64,000 bases of DNA from Candidatus Fredericiella danica (GTDB lineage: Bacteria > Chloroflexota > Anaerolineae > Caldilineales > Caldilineaceae). This document shows, one piece after another, positions 16,806-26,581 of the stretch. The position numbers were made by a program, and so were the translations under genes. The notes beneath the pieces are model-generated. The model saw only the letters and a program-made list of their open reading frames with translations. It searched no databases and had not been told where the DNA came from. The stretch spans positions 1 through 64,000 of the forward strand of contig JADJPH010000045.1 in the NCBI GenBank assembly GCA_016713335.1, read 5' to 3'. Numbering within the stretch: position 1 is the stretch's first letter; each line of letters begins with the position of its first letter.

Positions 16806-17906
16806 ATGAATATTGACATAGCCGCCACCACGGTTTCGTTGCTTACGCTCTTTGGTATTTATGCCATTGTGGCTCTGAGCTTGAACCTTCAATACGGTCT
16901 GGGCGGCATCCCGAACTTCGGCATTGCGTTGTTTGTTTCCATTGGCGCCTACACCGCAGGCGTCACCTACACCCGGTTGATGCCCTTGCTGGCAGGGAAG
17001 GATGCCTTAAATCCCTGTGGGGCAACGAATATGGCGCAGGCACTGGCGCTGCGGACCGAGATCCTCAAGACGATGCCGGCGGCGGCGCTTGGTAATTTTG
17101 CCCTGACGCTCGTCATCGCCGCGGTGCTGGGTGGCTTGATCGGGCTGTTGGCCTCATTTCCTGCGTTACGGCTGAAGGAAGAATGGTTTCTAGGGCTGGT
17201 GTTGCTTGTGGCCGCCGAAACCGCCCGGATCTTCGTCCGTGGTTTTGAGCCGATCATCTGCGCCCACAATGGACTCTCGGGCATTGCGCCCCCTTTGGGA
17301 TGGCTTCCCACCGCCCAGGTGCGGCAGTACGCATTTCTCGCGTTGATCCTGGTGATACTCGCCGTCGTCTACATTTACGCAGAGCGGCTCGCTCGCTCTC
17401 CCTATGGCCGTGTACTCAAAGCACTCCGTGAGAACAACGCAGTCGCAAGTGGGTTAGGTAAACCCATGGCGCGGGTCCGTGGGCAGGTCATGATCATTGG
17501 GTCGGCGCTGGCTGCGATCGCCGGCGTGCTGTTTGTGATGAATGTGGGCTTTGCGAGTGCGAACGATTACGCCGTGCCGCTCACGCTGGACATCTGGGTG
17601 ATGGTTGTGCTGGGCGGGCTTGGGAACATGCGCGGCGCACTGTTGGGCGCCCTGATCGTCACCGTCCTGGATCGGTTCACGTCGATTGCGGCGATCCAAC
17701 TCAACATGCTGGGCCTGGATCTTGAATTCAACTACGTGCGGTACATCTTGTTTGGGGTGATTCTGCTGCTGATGCTGCGGTATCGACCGCAGGGGCTGCT
17801 GCCGGAACCGATCCGCACGACAAAGGCGGGGAGTGCCATGGCAGCAATTCAAGCTCGGCAGCAAGGCAATGGGCAGGACGTTGCGGGAAGCGAAATCGGG
17901 ACCTGA
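16806..17906 (+). CDS. livM: Liv-type ABC transporter permease LivM
   Basis: Second membrane subunit, 366 residues, forming the channel with LivH. It shows GIYAIVALSLNLQYGLGGI and NFGIALFVSIGAY near the N-terminus, the EAA-like coupling loop YGRVLKALRENNAVASGLGK, VMVVLGGLGNMRGALLGA and the ending RYRPQGLLPEP. A Cys- and Asn-containing loop of about 30 residues between helices 2 and 3 (NPCGATNMAQA) is longer than usual. Three bases separate it from livG. Confidence 0.92.
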   Translation: MNIDIAATTVSLLTLFGIYAIVALSLNLQYGLGGIPNFGIALFVSIGAYTAGVTYTRLMPLLAGKDALNPCGATNMAQALALRTEILKTMPAAALGNFALTLVIAAVLGGLIGLLASFPALRLKEEWFLGLVLLVAAETARIFVRGFEPIICAHNGLSGIAPPLGWLPTAQVRQYAFLALILVILAVVYIYAERLARSPYGRVLKALRENNAVASGLGKPMARVRGQVMIIGSALAAIAGVLFVMNVGFASANDYAVPLTLDIWVMVVLGGLGNMRGALLGALIVTVLDRFTSIAAIQLNMLGLDLEFNYVRYILFGVILLLMLRYRPQGLLPEPIRTTKAGSAMAAIQARQQGNGQDVAGSEIGT

Positions 17907-17909
17907 GAG

Positions 17910-18659
17910 ATGCTCGAACTGCAGCAAGTTCACAAATCGTTTGACACGTTGCTGGCCGTCGCCAATGTCTCCCTAACGGTGGAATCCGGTCAGATCGTCG
18001 GGCTCATCGGTCCGAATGGCAGTGGCAAGTCGACGCTCCTGAGCACGATTGCCGGCCAGTTTGCGCCGGATGCAGGCAAGATTTTGTTTGAGGGCAACGA
18101 GATTGGTGGGCTGGCCCCCGAGAAGATTTTTGCTGCGGGTGTTGCCCGGAGCTATCAAGATCCGTCGCTCTTCTTCCGGATGAGTGTCCTGGACAATGCC
18201 CTGCTGCCCCCCAAAGGACAGCGCGGTGAAAAGCCATTTTGGGCGCCCTTTCACGGACGCTGGTGGCGCCAGGAATGAAGTTTGGCACAGACGGCGGCGG
18301 GCATTCTGGGGGATCTGCGGATCGCAAAGCATTTTGACGTGCGCGCTTCGGATCTGTCCGGTGGGCAGATGAAACTGCTGGAACTGGGGCGCACCGTGAT
18401 GGGGGAACCGCGGCTGTTGCTGCTGGACGAGCCCACGGCAGGGGTTGCGCCGGCGCTGGCCTATTCGATCTTTGAAGAGATTGCACGGTTGCGTGCTGAG
18501 GCTGGGTTGAGCTTTCTGATCGTTGAGCACCGGCTTGAGATCCTCTTCGATTTTGTCGACAAGCTCTATGTGATGAATCTTGGGCAGGTCATTGCCCAGG
18601 GTTCCCCGGCGCAGATTGCTGCCGATCCACTGGTGCGTGAGGTCTATTTTGGAGAGTAG
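17910..18659 (+). CDS. livG: Liv-type ABC transporter ATPase LivG, interrupted by an in-frame TGA
   Basis: ATP-binding subunit, 249 residues if read through. Walker A LIGPNGSGKSTLL, Q-loop region ARSYQDPSLFF, signature LSGGQMKLLELGR, Walker B LLLLDEPTAG and switch His in IVEHRLE. A TGA at 18276-18278 interrupts the helical region (WWRQE, stop, SLAQTAAGILG), but both halves are in the same frame and both are needed for an ATPase. TGA is the normal stop of several neighbours, so recoding is unlikely; a point error or a real nonsense mutation fits. If real, the importer would lack one ATPase. Confidence 0.85.
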
Positions 18660-18665
18660 CAGGTC

Positions 18666-19402
18666 ATGCTCATTGTATCTCGTTTGACCGCCGGCTACGG
18701 GAAATTGACGATCCTCCACGAACTGAGCCTCGAGATTCAGGAAGGACAGTTCGTGGCGATCCTGGGTCCCAATGGCTCCGGGAAATCGACGCTGCTCAAG
18801 ACGATTTTCAACCTCACGGATGTGACTGGGGGCGGGGTCGAATTTCGTAATCAGGCCGTTTTGGGACGGCCCACCGAACAACTTGCGCAGCTCGGTCTCG
18901 CGTATGTCCCGCAACGTGAGAATGTTTTCCGCGAAATGACCGTCCGTGAGAATTTGTTGCTGGCTGTGCGTGGCGCCTCCAAAGCCAATGCGCGCCAGAC
19001 GATGGCTGAGTGCTTGAACCTTTTCCCCATCTTGGAGAAACGACAGGCGCAAAAGGCCGGGAAATTGAGCGGTGGTGAGCGGCAGATGTTGGCGATTGCG
19101 ATGGGCTGGCTCAAACGTCCGCAACTCATGCTGCTCGACGAACCCAGCGCCGGGCTTGCCCCGCTCTTTGTGGCCGAGGTGTTCCGTACGCTCAAGGAGC
19201 TGTGCCGCACCGGCATCACCCTGGCTGTTGTGGAACAGAATGCGCGAGCATTCTGCGCTGGTGTGATTATGCCTACGTGATGCGCGAGGGCCGTGTGGCT
19301 TTTCGCGGCGCGGCGGCTGAGATTCTTCAGGACGAGGAGACGGTGAAGGGCTATCTGGGAGTTGGCGTTGCGGGAAAACCGGGCGCTGCGGGTTCGATAT
19401 GA
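18666..19402 (+). CDS. livF: Liv-type ABC transporter ATPase LivF (one frameshift)
   Basis: Second ATPase subunit, about 245 residues after correction. Walker A ILGPNGSGKSTLL, LAYVPQRENVFREMTVREN, signature LSGGERQMLAIAM, Walker B LMLLDEPSAGLAP and TLAVVEQNAR. Near 19249 the frame moves and the expected C-terminus continues as LRWCDYAYVMREGRVAFRG to the TGA at 19400. The stop overlaps the ATG of the LLM oxidoreductase (ATGA), so translation of the two is coupled. Confidence 0.88.
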
Positions 19403-20405
19403 CCCGGATCTCGATCGCGTTCCAGACCGATAAGCCGCTTTCCGCCTACGGCCCGTTGGCCGCTGCGGCCGAAGCCTGTGGCTTTGACACGATCACTGTC
19501 TACAACGACATGCTGTATCAGCCGGCGTGGCTGCCCCTGTTGGAAATGGCGCGTGCAACCCAGCACGTGCAACTTGGCGTGGCGGCGGTCAACCCCTTCA
19601 CCTGCCACCCAATCAACATCGCCGGTAACATCGCGCTGATCGACGAGGCGTCACATGGCCGGGCCTATCTCGGCGTTGCGCGCGGGGCGTGGCTCGATTT
19701 TGTGGGCGTACACCCCACGCGGCCGGTGACGGCATTGCAGGAGGCGTTGCGCTGCGTGCGCCACCTCTTGCGTCGGGACCCCGCACCGTTGACGGGCGAT
19801 CTCTTCCCACTGACCGGGGGTGATTCGCTGCGCTGGGAAGTGCTGCGTCCAGACATCCCCTTTCTATTGGGAACCTGGGGCGAACAGACCATTCGCGCCT
19901 GCATCAGTGAGATCAGCGAGGTCAAAATTGGCGGCAGCGCCAATCCCGGCGTCATTCCGCACTTCCGGCGCATCATCGACGGCGCGGCCGCTGCGGCTGG
20001 TAGAAATGGTTTGCACGTTGGGATTGCAATCGGCGCCGTGTGCGTCGTCGATGACGACGGGGATGCGGCCCGTGCGCTGGCGAAACGTGAGGTGGCGCTC
20101 TATCTGCCAGTCGTTGCAGAACTTGATCCGTCGCTAGCGCTTGATCCCTGAACGCATGGTGCGCATCAACGATGCTGCGGCACGGTATGATTTTGATGCC
20201 GCAGGCGCCCTGATTTCGGATGACCTGCTGAGCTGTTTTGCGTTTGCCGGTGCGCCTGGCGAAGTGGCCGATCATGCGTTGTCGCTCTTTGCGGCAGGGG
20301 CGGCTCGGGTTGAATTCGGCACACCACACGGCGTGTCGCCCAAACGCGGTCTTGAATTGTTGGGCGAACAGGTATTGCCCATGGTGCAACATGCGCTCAA
20401 AATGA
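19399..20405 (+). CDS. LLM-class oxidoreductase 2, coupled to livF (two frameshifts)
   Basis: Luciferase-like TIM-barrel enzyme of about 334 residues, flavin- or F420-dependent, paralogous to the 12942-13933 gene. Features: ISIAFQTDKPLSAYGPLAAA, YNDMLYQPAWLPLLEMA, ATQHVQLGVAAVNPFTCHP, GRAYLGVARGAWLD and IPFLLGTWGEQTIRACISE. Removing one C of the run 20146-20148 joins LDP to ERMVRINDAAARYDFDAAG. Removing one A of 20399-20402 places a TGA at 20403, immediately before the terminator hairpin; otherwise the frame would run to 20527 through the hairpin, which is unlikely. Its overlap with livF makes it part of the importer operon, so it probably acts on the imported compound. Confidence 0.82.
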
Positions 20406-20437
20406 CCAGCAGAGCGAGGGTAAACTCGCTCTGCTGG
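20406..20437. terminator. Terminator after the liv/LLM operon
   Basis: Perfect 13-bp stem CCAGCAGAGCGAG/CTCGCTCTGCTGG with a 6-base loop, between the plus-strand operon and the minus-strand surface-protein gene. It can serve both directions. Confidence 0.75.
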
Positions 20438-20468
20438 GTGTTGCTGTGGACCGGGTGCACTTGTGGCG

Positions 20469-23400
20469 TTACCGTTGGACCATCGGCAGATAGAGTGGCA
20501 TCCCAGCGGGTAGGGCTGGCGCACTAAATAAGCCAAGTTCGCCCATTACATTGGTCTGAACCACCATGCGGTGTTCTGCAGGGTTGTTTTCAAGCACGGT
20601 GATTCCATCGCTTGACCAGGCTGTTCCCGTCCATTGCAGCAACTGCATCAGAGGTTCTTCGCTTGCGGACAGTTCCTGAAGGTTATACGTCAGCGTCAAC
20701 ACCACCGGCTGTCGCAACTGCTGGCTTGAGATGGGTGCGCTACTCACGAATCCTTTCCACTCGAAGCTGCCTCCGCCATAGACGGTGTTTGGCGGCAGCC
20801 CTTCACCTGCGTGGGTTGAAGTCAGCAACCCCGTAAAGGCGAAGAACAGCGTGTCCTGATCCCCCATTGTGTCTGTGTAGACGCCGGATGGCAGATTGAA
20901 GTTTGCCTGCAGCTTCTCCATCGAGAAGGGCACCGTAGCGCCAACCTCGGGATCGATGACTGCGATCTGTGGCGGGGTATTGGTCTGCCCGTTTGCACTG
21001 ACAATCACGGTGACCTGTGCTCGATCGATGTTGCCTTTGACATCGCGCGCTACATAATCGAACGTTGCCACGCCGGTGAATGCGGGCCCCGGCGTGTAGG
21101 TGATCGTGTTGTCGTCGTTGATCTTCAAGCTGCCATTGGTGGCGTTTTCCGCCAACGCCACTGCCAGACCGCCGTGGAGCGGGTCAATGTCGTTGGCCAG
21201 CACTGCTACTTTCACCGCTACACCCTGTAGTGTTCCTGCGGCGTCGTTCACTGCCATGACGGCTGGCTCCACCACCTGTTCAAGCGCAGGTGAGGTGCTG
21301 GCTGCATAGTTGGCATCACCAAGGTACTTCGCTGTGATCTGGTACTTGCCGGCGCGCAGCGCATCGGTTGCAAAGGTCGCCGCGCCGTTGACCAGGTCTA
21401 GTCGCTCATCGATTGCGCCGGCATTGCTGGTGAGATGCACCTTCCCCGTCGGTCCTGAAACACCGTCGACTCCGGCTGCTGCTGAATCGGGCTTTAGTTC
21501 AGGCATGACCAGGATGGAGAAGGTGACCAGATGGCCCACGCTGGAAGGGTTCGGCGCCGCACCCACAAGCGTCTGCGTCTTCCGCTTCACGACGGATTGT
21601 GGGAAGTTGCCGGATGCCGAGCGCTCAAAGATCCCAGTCCCCTGGTATTCGGCTTTGAACGAGTGCTCGCCAACGGGCAGGTCAGTGGTTGCCAGCACCG
21701 CAGTCCCATCGACCAACGGGATGGACGCCATGACTTCCCCACCGTTTTTGAATATTACCATGCCATCGGGTACGCCGCTGACGGAGGTCACCGTGGCCAC
21801 AATGGTGACGCGGATGCCGGCTGGGGCGGCTTCAGGGCCGCTGTGAATCTTCACCCTGGTGGGACGCAGGATGACCGTTTCGCTGACTACACCGGAATTT
21901 GCCGGCGCCTAGGTCTCGGTGCCCTGATATCTTGCGGTGAGTGGATGTGTTCCCAGCGCCATCGCCGAGGTGGCAAACGTGGCAACGCCGTTGTTTAAGG
22001 TATCGGTCGCCAACGTTACATCCCCATCTTGGAAGACCACAACGCCGTCAGGGATGCCTTTGGGTGAAGTCACTGTGGCAGTGAAGTAGACCACATGGCC
22101 AATGTAGGATGGATTGGGCGCCGCTTCCAGTTTGGCTTGTGTGTTCCGTTTTAACACGGTGTGGGTGATCGGTGCAGACTGTGCGTTCGTGAAGCTGGCG
22201 TCACCGCTATAGGCGGCGGTAAGCACGTGGGCGCCGATCGCCAGCTCGGGCACGGTGAGTTTGGCGACTCCCTTGTCCAGGATGCTGCTGCCAAGCGTCA
22301 CACTGCCATCGAGGAAGGTGACCGCACCGGTCGGAACGACGCCAAGTTTAGTCTGGACTGTAGCTTCCAGTGCAATCGGGATACCTACGCCGGATGGATT
22401 GGGCGCCGACGCGAGGGCGATGCTGCCACTCGCCTTGTCATTGGTCAGGCTAAAGACCGCCGGGGCGCCAACACCATCCACCATGGCCGTCACAAAATAG
22501 CCCCCGCCCAATGCATTGGCGGTCAGGACCGGCGCAGTCGCGACGCCATTGTCGTTGGTTTGCGCCACCCCAGTGGCGCCACCACTGGGGAACGTTGCGC
22601 TGGGGCCCGTGGCAGGCGCTGAGAAGGTGACCTTTGCGTTGACGACGGGCAGATTGTTGACGTCCACGACACGCGCCTGTAGCCGAGCTTCGAACGCGGT
22701 GTTGATGCGCACATGCTGCGGGGCGCCGCCGGTAGCGATCACGTGGGCCGGTGCACCGGCGACATTGGTCAATTTGAAGCGCGCGCTGTCGGCAAGACCC
22801 GCGTTTGCCGTCACGTTGAATTCGCCGACCACACCATTGGCAGTGAGCACCGGTGCAGTGACACGTCCTGTGCTGTCCGTGTAGCGTTTCACACTGGTCT
22901 GGCTGCCGGGGAAGGTGGCGCTTGCCCCAGTGGCGCCCGGCACAACGGCAAACGTGACGGGCATACCGGCGACCGGCGCGCCGCCGGCTGTCATCAGCAC
23001 CTGGAGCTGTGTTGCAAAGACGGTGTTGACAACAGCCGTCTGGTTGTTGCCTGCCGCCGCGACGACCAACGCAGGCTGCATGGCGACGACGCCATATAGG
23101 TTTGCATTATCAGTTGCCGTGGATCCGGCATCCTCGGCCAGATTGGCGCTGAAAGCCTGGTGCGGCATCGACACTGATTGCAGTTGCACCGGCGGTTACA
23201 TAAAGCGCACCGCCCTTGCCTTTGCCGCGCTGACCGGCCGCCGCGGCATCGACGCCACCGGCGCCGCTCGTGGCGCGATTGGTATCGAAGACGGTGTGGA
23301 TCAGGATCAACTGTCCGGCGCGTACGAATGCCGCCCCGCCAAGACCGGCGCCGCCACCGGCATTTGCCCCGTTTGCCGCACCGCCATGGGTTCCGCCGGC

Positions 23401-24532
23401 GCCACCGATTCCTCCCGCTACGCTTGCGCCGCCGCCACCGCCGCCGAAACCACCGGCGCCACCGTGGTTTGCACTGCCGCCGCCGCCGCCGCCGAAACCA
23501 CCGGCGCCACCGACATCGTCGGCACCTGCGGTGCGCATGCCGCCACCGCCACCACCGTAGTCACCACCGGCTCCACCCGCGCCACCGCCTCTTTGCGCAC
23601 CGCCGCCGCCACCGCCGAAACCACCGGCGCCGCCGGTGGCCGTTGCGTCTGCGCCGGTGGTTGCGCCTGGGAAGTCAACGCTGCCACCGCCACCTCCGGC
23701 GCCGAGCGCATTCCCGTCGCCGCCGCCGCCCGCAGGTGCACCGGTCGCAAAGCCTGCTCCGCCACCACCCATGTCGGTGGCAACGCCCACCTTGCCGCCG
23801 CCCCGGCCTGTGAAGCCGCCACCGCCGGCGCCGATGGCTTTGCCGTCGAGATCTTTTGCACCACCGCCACCTGTACCCTGGAAGCCGCCGCCAGCGCCGG
23901 CCCCTCCGTCACTTGCGCCAGCAGCGCCGCCTGCACCACCCCCACCTGCGCCGCCTTTCAGCCCGCCGGGGGCGCCGCCCCCGCCCGGACCACCGGCGGC
24001 AGCATTGCCACTGAAGATGACATTGGCCAACGTCACGGCGCCTCCGTTGACAAGAATGCCGCCGCCTAGTCCGGCGCCGCCACCCCCGCCCGCACCATTG
24101 ACGCCAACGCCACCGGCGCCACCCTGCGCCTTGCCATTCTTGATGGTCAGGCCCAGGATGCTCACCGTACCACGTAGGACGGTGAAGACGCGCACCTGAT
24201 TGTTGCCGGAGACGGCCAACTTTGCCGCGCCCGGTCCGGCGATGATGACATCATCGTAGATGGGCGGTAGGGGCGTCGCCAACACAATCGTTGCGCCATC
24301 CGGCACGTTGAAAGTGATTTCGTCGGGTCCCGCCACAGCGTTCGCATCCAGGATTGCCTGTCGCAGCGTGCCGGGACCGGCGTCGGCAAGGCTGGTCACC
24401 GTAAAGGCTGCGGTGATGGTTGCGTTCGCGGCGGGCGCCTGGCCCTGCCAGCGCGAGCATGCCGGCGAGGCAAAGGACGAGTATGCGCTTGATGCCGGAC
24501 TTGTACGGCAAGCGGGAAATTAGGTGTTTCAT
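20469..24532 (-). CDS. Giant secreted surface protein: parallel beta-helix, glycine-rich block and Ig-like repeats (two frameshifts and one in-frame stop)
   Basis: About 1350 residues if joined. AAAGGAG precedes the ATG at 24532; signal peptide ILVLCLAGMLALAG. Next is a CSLREA-like motif (FTVTSLADAGPGTLRQAILD) and beta-helix repeats. Residues about 110-340 are very glycine-rich (GGGGG runs alternating with GGAGGFGG, PGRS-like). Then come Ig-like modules of about 90 residues (NPSGVGIPIALEATVQT, NPSYIGHVVYFTATVTS, NPSSVGHLVTFSI), a cadherin-like module (VAVLANDIDPLHGG), and the C-terminus MPLYLPMVQR. Frame changes are near 24438 and 23160, and a TAG at 21909-21911 interrupts a continuous frame. 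It probably acts at the cell surface in adhesion or matrix. A long antisense frame at 22915-24069 is a composition artefact. Confidence 0.75.
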
Positions 24533-24691
24533 ATAGGCTCCTTTATGGACATCCGGTGCGTAGAATCGAGCACACGCGCATCGCGCAAGACCAGTGCTAC
24601 AATCTACGTACCGAAAATCAACGCAAGTACGCCCTAATTGGAGGTTACTGGGAGAGAAAGAGCGAGGAAAACCGGGAAGGCGCACTACTTC

Positions 24692-24722
24692 CCGTGAATG
24701 CGGATGATGCCCGCATTCACGG
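24692..24722. terminator. Terminator hairpin between two minus-strand genes
   Basis: CCGTGAATGCGG and CCGCATTCACGG form a perfect 12-bp stem with a 7-base loop, followed by TTT on the plus strand. It separates the oxidoreductase operon (ending at 24783) from the surface-protein gene starting at 24532. Confidence 0.7.
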
Positions 24723-24782
24723 TTTACGGTGCTGGCGGTCGCCAAACTTCAGTGCAGGCGGCAAAACCGGTAAAGATGATAT

Positions 24783-25910
24783 TTACGCTTCCTCACTTGC
24801 CAATGGTGCGGGCTGGGGACACATGCTGTGCAGTTCAATATGCCGATTCTCGGCGGATGCGTCATGCACTGCGTGCATGATGTCCAGCACATGATACGCA
24901 AGTTCGCCGCTGGCGCGGTGGGGTTGTCCGGTGCGCAGCCCGTGCGCCATGTCCGCCAATCCGAGTCCACGGCTGTTTTCCACATAGCGGCGCGTGACTG
25001 GAATTTCAGTCCAGGCCGCGTCGGTGGTGTGACGGATCCTCACCGGACCACCGAAGGTATTTGGATCCGGTGCAGACAGGGTGCCGAGTGTGCCGTAGAT
25101 TTCGATCCACGGCAACGTGGATGCCTGAACATCAAACGTTGTCACGAGCACACCGATGGGACCTGTGGCAAAATCAAGTACACCCACCACATGCGTTGGT
25201 ACTTCGACATCCATGACTTCGCCGGCACGCGGTTGGCTTGAGATGGTGCGCTGAGCGCGTGTGATCCGTGTGGCGCCGGTCACGCGCTGCACAGGGCCCA
25301 GCAGGGCGATGAGCGCAGTCAGGTAGTAGGGCCCCATATCAAACAGGGGACCGCCACCCGGTTTGTAGTAGAAGGCTGGGTTGGGGTGCCAGTGCTCGTG
25401 GCCGCGGCTCATCATAAAGGCTGTGGCAGCGACGGGTTCGCCAATGGCGCCGGCGTCAATCAGATCGCGGCACGTCTGCAGTCCGCCGCCAAGAAAGGTG
25501 TCGGGGGCGCAACCGATGCGCAGGCCGCGTTCCGCTGCCAGTTTTAGCATCGCCTGACCCTCCGCGCGGGTGAGGGCAAGCGGCTTCTCATTGTAGACAG
25601 ATTTCCCGGCGTTGAGCGCCGCTAACGCGAGCGCACCGTGCGACTCTGGGGTGGTCAGGTTCAGGATGACTTCGATTGCCGGATCGGCTAGCAGCGCATC
25701 CACCGAGGCCACGCGCGGCACACCGAACTGCCCTGCCTGGGCTTCGGCGGCCTCCATCCGCATGTCTCCACAGGCGACGATCCGGTAAGTGCTCATGGTC
25801 TGTGCAACGCGCAGGTAGGTTGAACTGATATTGCCGCAGCCGATGAGGCCGACGGCGACAACTGGGTCTTGAGAGTTTTCATATCTCGTATCGTGTGCCT
25901 CGCGCCGCAC
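24783..25910 (-). CDS. Gfo/Idh/MocA-family NAD(P)-dependent oxidoreductase
   Basis: Oxidises or reduces a sugar, inositol or related polyol with NAD(P). Up to 375 residues. The Rossmann motif is AVGLIGCGNIS, followed by ILNLTTPESHGALALAALNAGK and the catalytic Lys motif VYNEKPLALT; HEHWHPNPAFYYKPGGGPLFDMG is the substrate-side motif (partly quoted). The listed start is a GTG giving MRREAHDTRYENSQDP, which overlaps ThuA by 118 bases. An ATG at 25882 followed by KTLKT would join this frame if one C were missing near 25863, would remove most of the overlap, and I think it is the true start. Third gene of an operon with D-aminoacylase and ThuA. Confidence 0.85.
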   Translation of the reverse strand: MRREAHDTRYENSQDPVVAVGLIGCGNISSTYLRVAQTMSTYRIVACGDMRMEAAEAQAGQFGVPRVASVDALLADPAIEVILNLTTPESHGALALAALNAGKSVYNEKPLALTRAEGQAMLKLAAERGLRIGCAPDTFLGGGLQTCRDLIDAGAIGEPVAATAFMMSRGHEHWHPNPAFYYKPGGGPLFDMGPYYLTALIALLGPVQRVTGATRITRAQRTISSQPRAGEVMDVEVPTHVVGVLDFATGPIGVLVTTFDVQASTLPWIEIYGTLGTLSAPDPNTFGGPVRIRHTTDAAWTEIPVTRRYVENSRGLGLADMAHGLRTGQPHRASGELAYHVLDIMHAVHDASAENRHIELHSMCPQPAPLASEEA

Positions 25911-26557
25911 CTCTTACCGTGTGCCCACAATATCCCGCGCCGCACGACTTCTTTTGCCTCGGGCACGTCGAAGTCAGAGGCAACATGCCCCACTGAGGAA
26001 TAAAAGACCTTGCCGGCCGCCCAGCGCCGTTTCCATACGACCGGCATGACCACACCGTCGATCCAGGGCGCATATTCGCCGGTGAACCGAGTGGTGGCCA
26101 GCACCTCATTGGAAGGATCTACGTGCATGTAGTACTGCTCGGAATGCATGTTGAAGTCTTTCAAACCGGCGGTGATTGGATCGTCGTGCCGCACGAGATT
26201 GACCGTATAGTCGATGATGCCACCCGGATGAGCCACCCACTGCCCGCCGACCATGAATTGGTAGTTCGGGTTGTTGCGGAAGGAATCAGCCATGCCGCCG
26301 TGCCATCCGGCGAAGCCGGCGCCTTGTTCAATTGCTTGGAGCAGCCCTTTTTCCTGTTCGGGCGTGATCGTGCTCATCGTATAGACTTGCGTGATCACAT
26401 CGAAGCCGGACAAATGATCGGCGTTGGCATAGACATCCAAGGAATCGGAGATTTCAACCGCGTACCCGGCTTCTTTCAGCAGCGGCGCAAATACCTGCAC
26501 GCATTTGAAGGGTTCATGTCCTTCCCATCCACCCCATACCAGTAGCGCTCGTTTCAT
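25793..26557 (-). CDS. ThuA-like (trehalose-utilisation) domain protein
   Basis: A class I glutamine-amidotransferase-like fold, about 215 conserved residues. MKRALLVWGGWEGHEPFKC opens the fold; FAGWHGGMADSFRNNPNYQ carries the nucleophile-elbow-like GWHGG, and GGQWVAHPGGIIDYTV and RWAAGKVFYSSVGHVASDF are ThuA hallmarks. The conserved part ends at RRGILWAHGKR (about 25920); the remaining 40 residues overlap the next gene and look like a frameshifted tail, so the true end is uncertain. TGAGGT precedes the ATG. The family commonly accompanies Gfo/Idh/MocA dehydrogenases in sugar catabolism, as here; its reaction is unproven. Confidence 0.85.
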   Translation of the reverse strand: MKRALLVWGGWEGHEPFKCVQVFAPLLKEAGYAVEISDSLDVYANADHLSGFDVITQVYTMSTITPEQEKGLLQAIEQGAGFAGWHGGMADSFRNNPNYQFMVGGQWVAHPGGIIDYTVNLVRHDDPITAGLKDFNMHSEQYYMHVDPSNEVLATTRFTGEYAPWIDGVVMPVVWKRRWAAGKVFYSSVGHVASDFDVPEAKEVVRRGILWAHGKRCGARHTIRDMKTLKTQLSPSASSAAAISVQPTCALHRP

Positions 26558-26581
26558 CTGTAGACCTCATGTGATTCGGAT

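Noticed and set aside
18276..18278. TGA recoded as Trp or selenocysteine in livG.
   Set aside because: TGA is used as the normal stop by several genes in the window, and this region of LivG has no conserved Trp/Cys that would need it.
20141..20527. LLM2 extending to 20527 through the terminator.
   Set aside because: The last 40 residues translate the hairpin and spacer; one A less at 20399-20402 gives a stop exactly before the hairpin.
22915..24069. Long open frame on the plus strand (384 residues) across the glycine-rich block, and another at 23178-23813.
   Set aside because: They are antisense to the glycine-rich coding region; the repeated GGN codons leave the opposite strand open and give Ala/Thr/Arg-rich nonsense.
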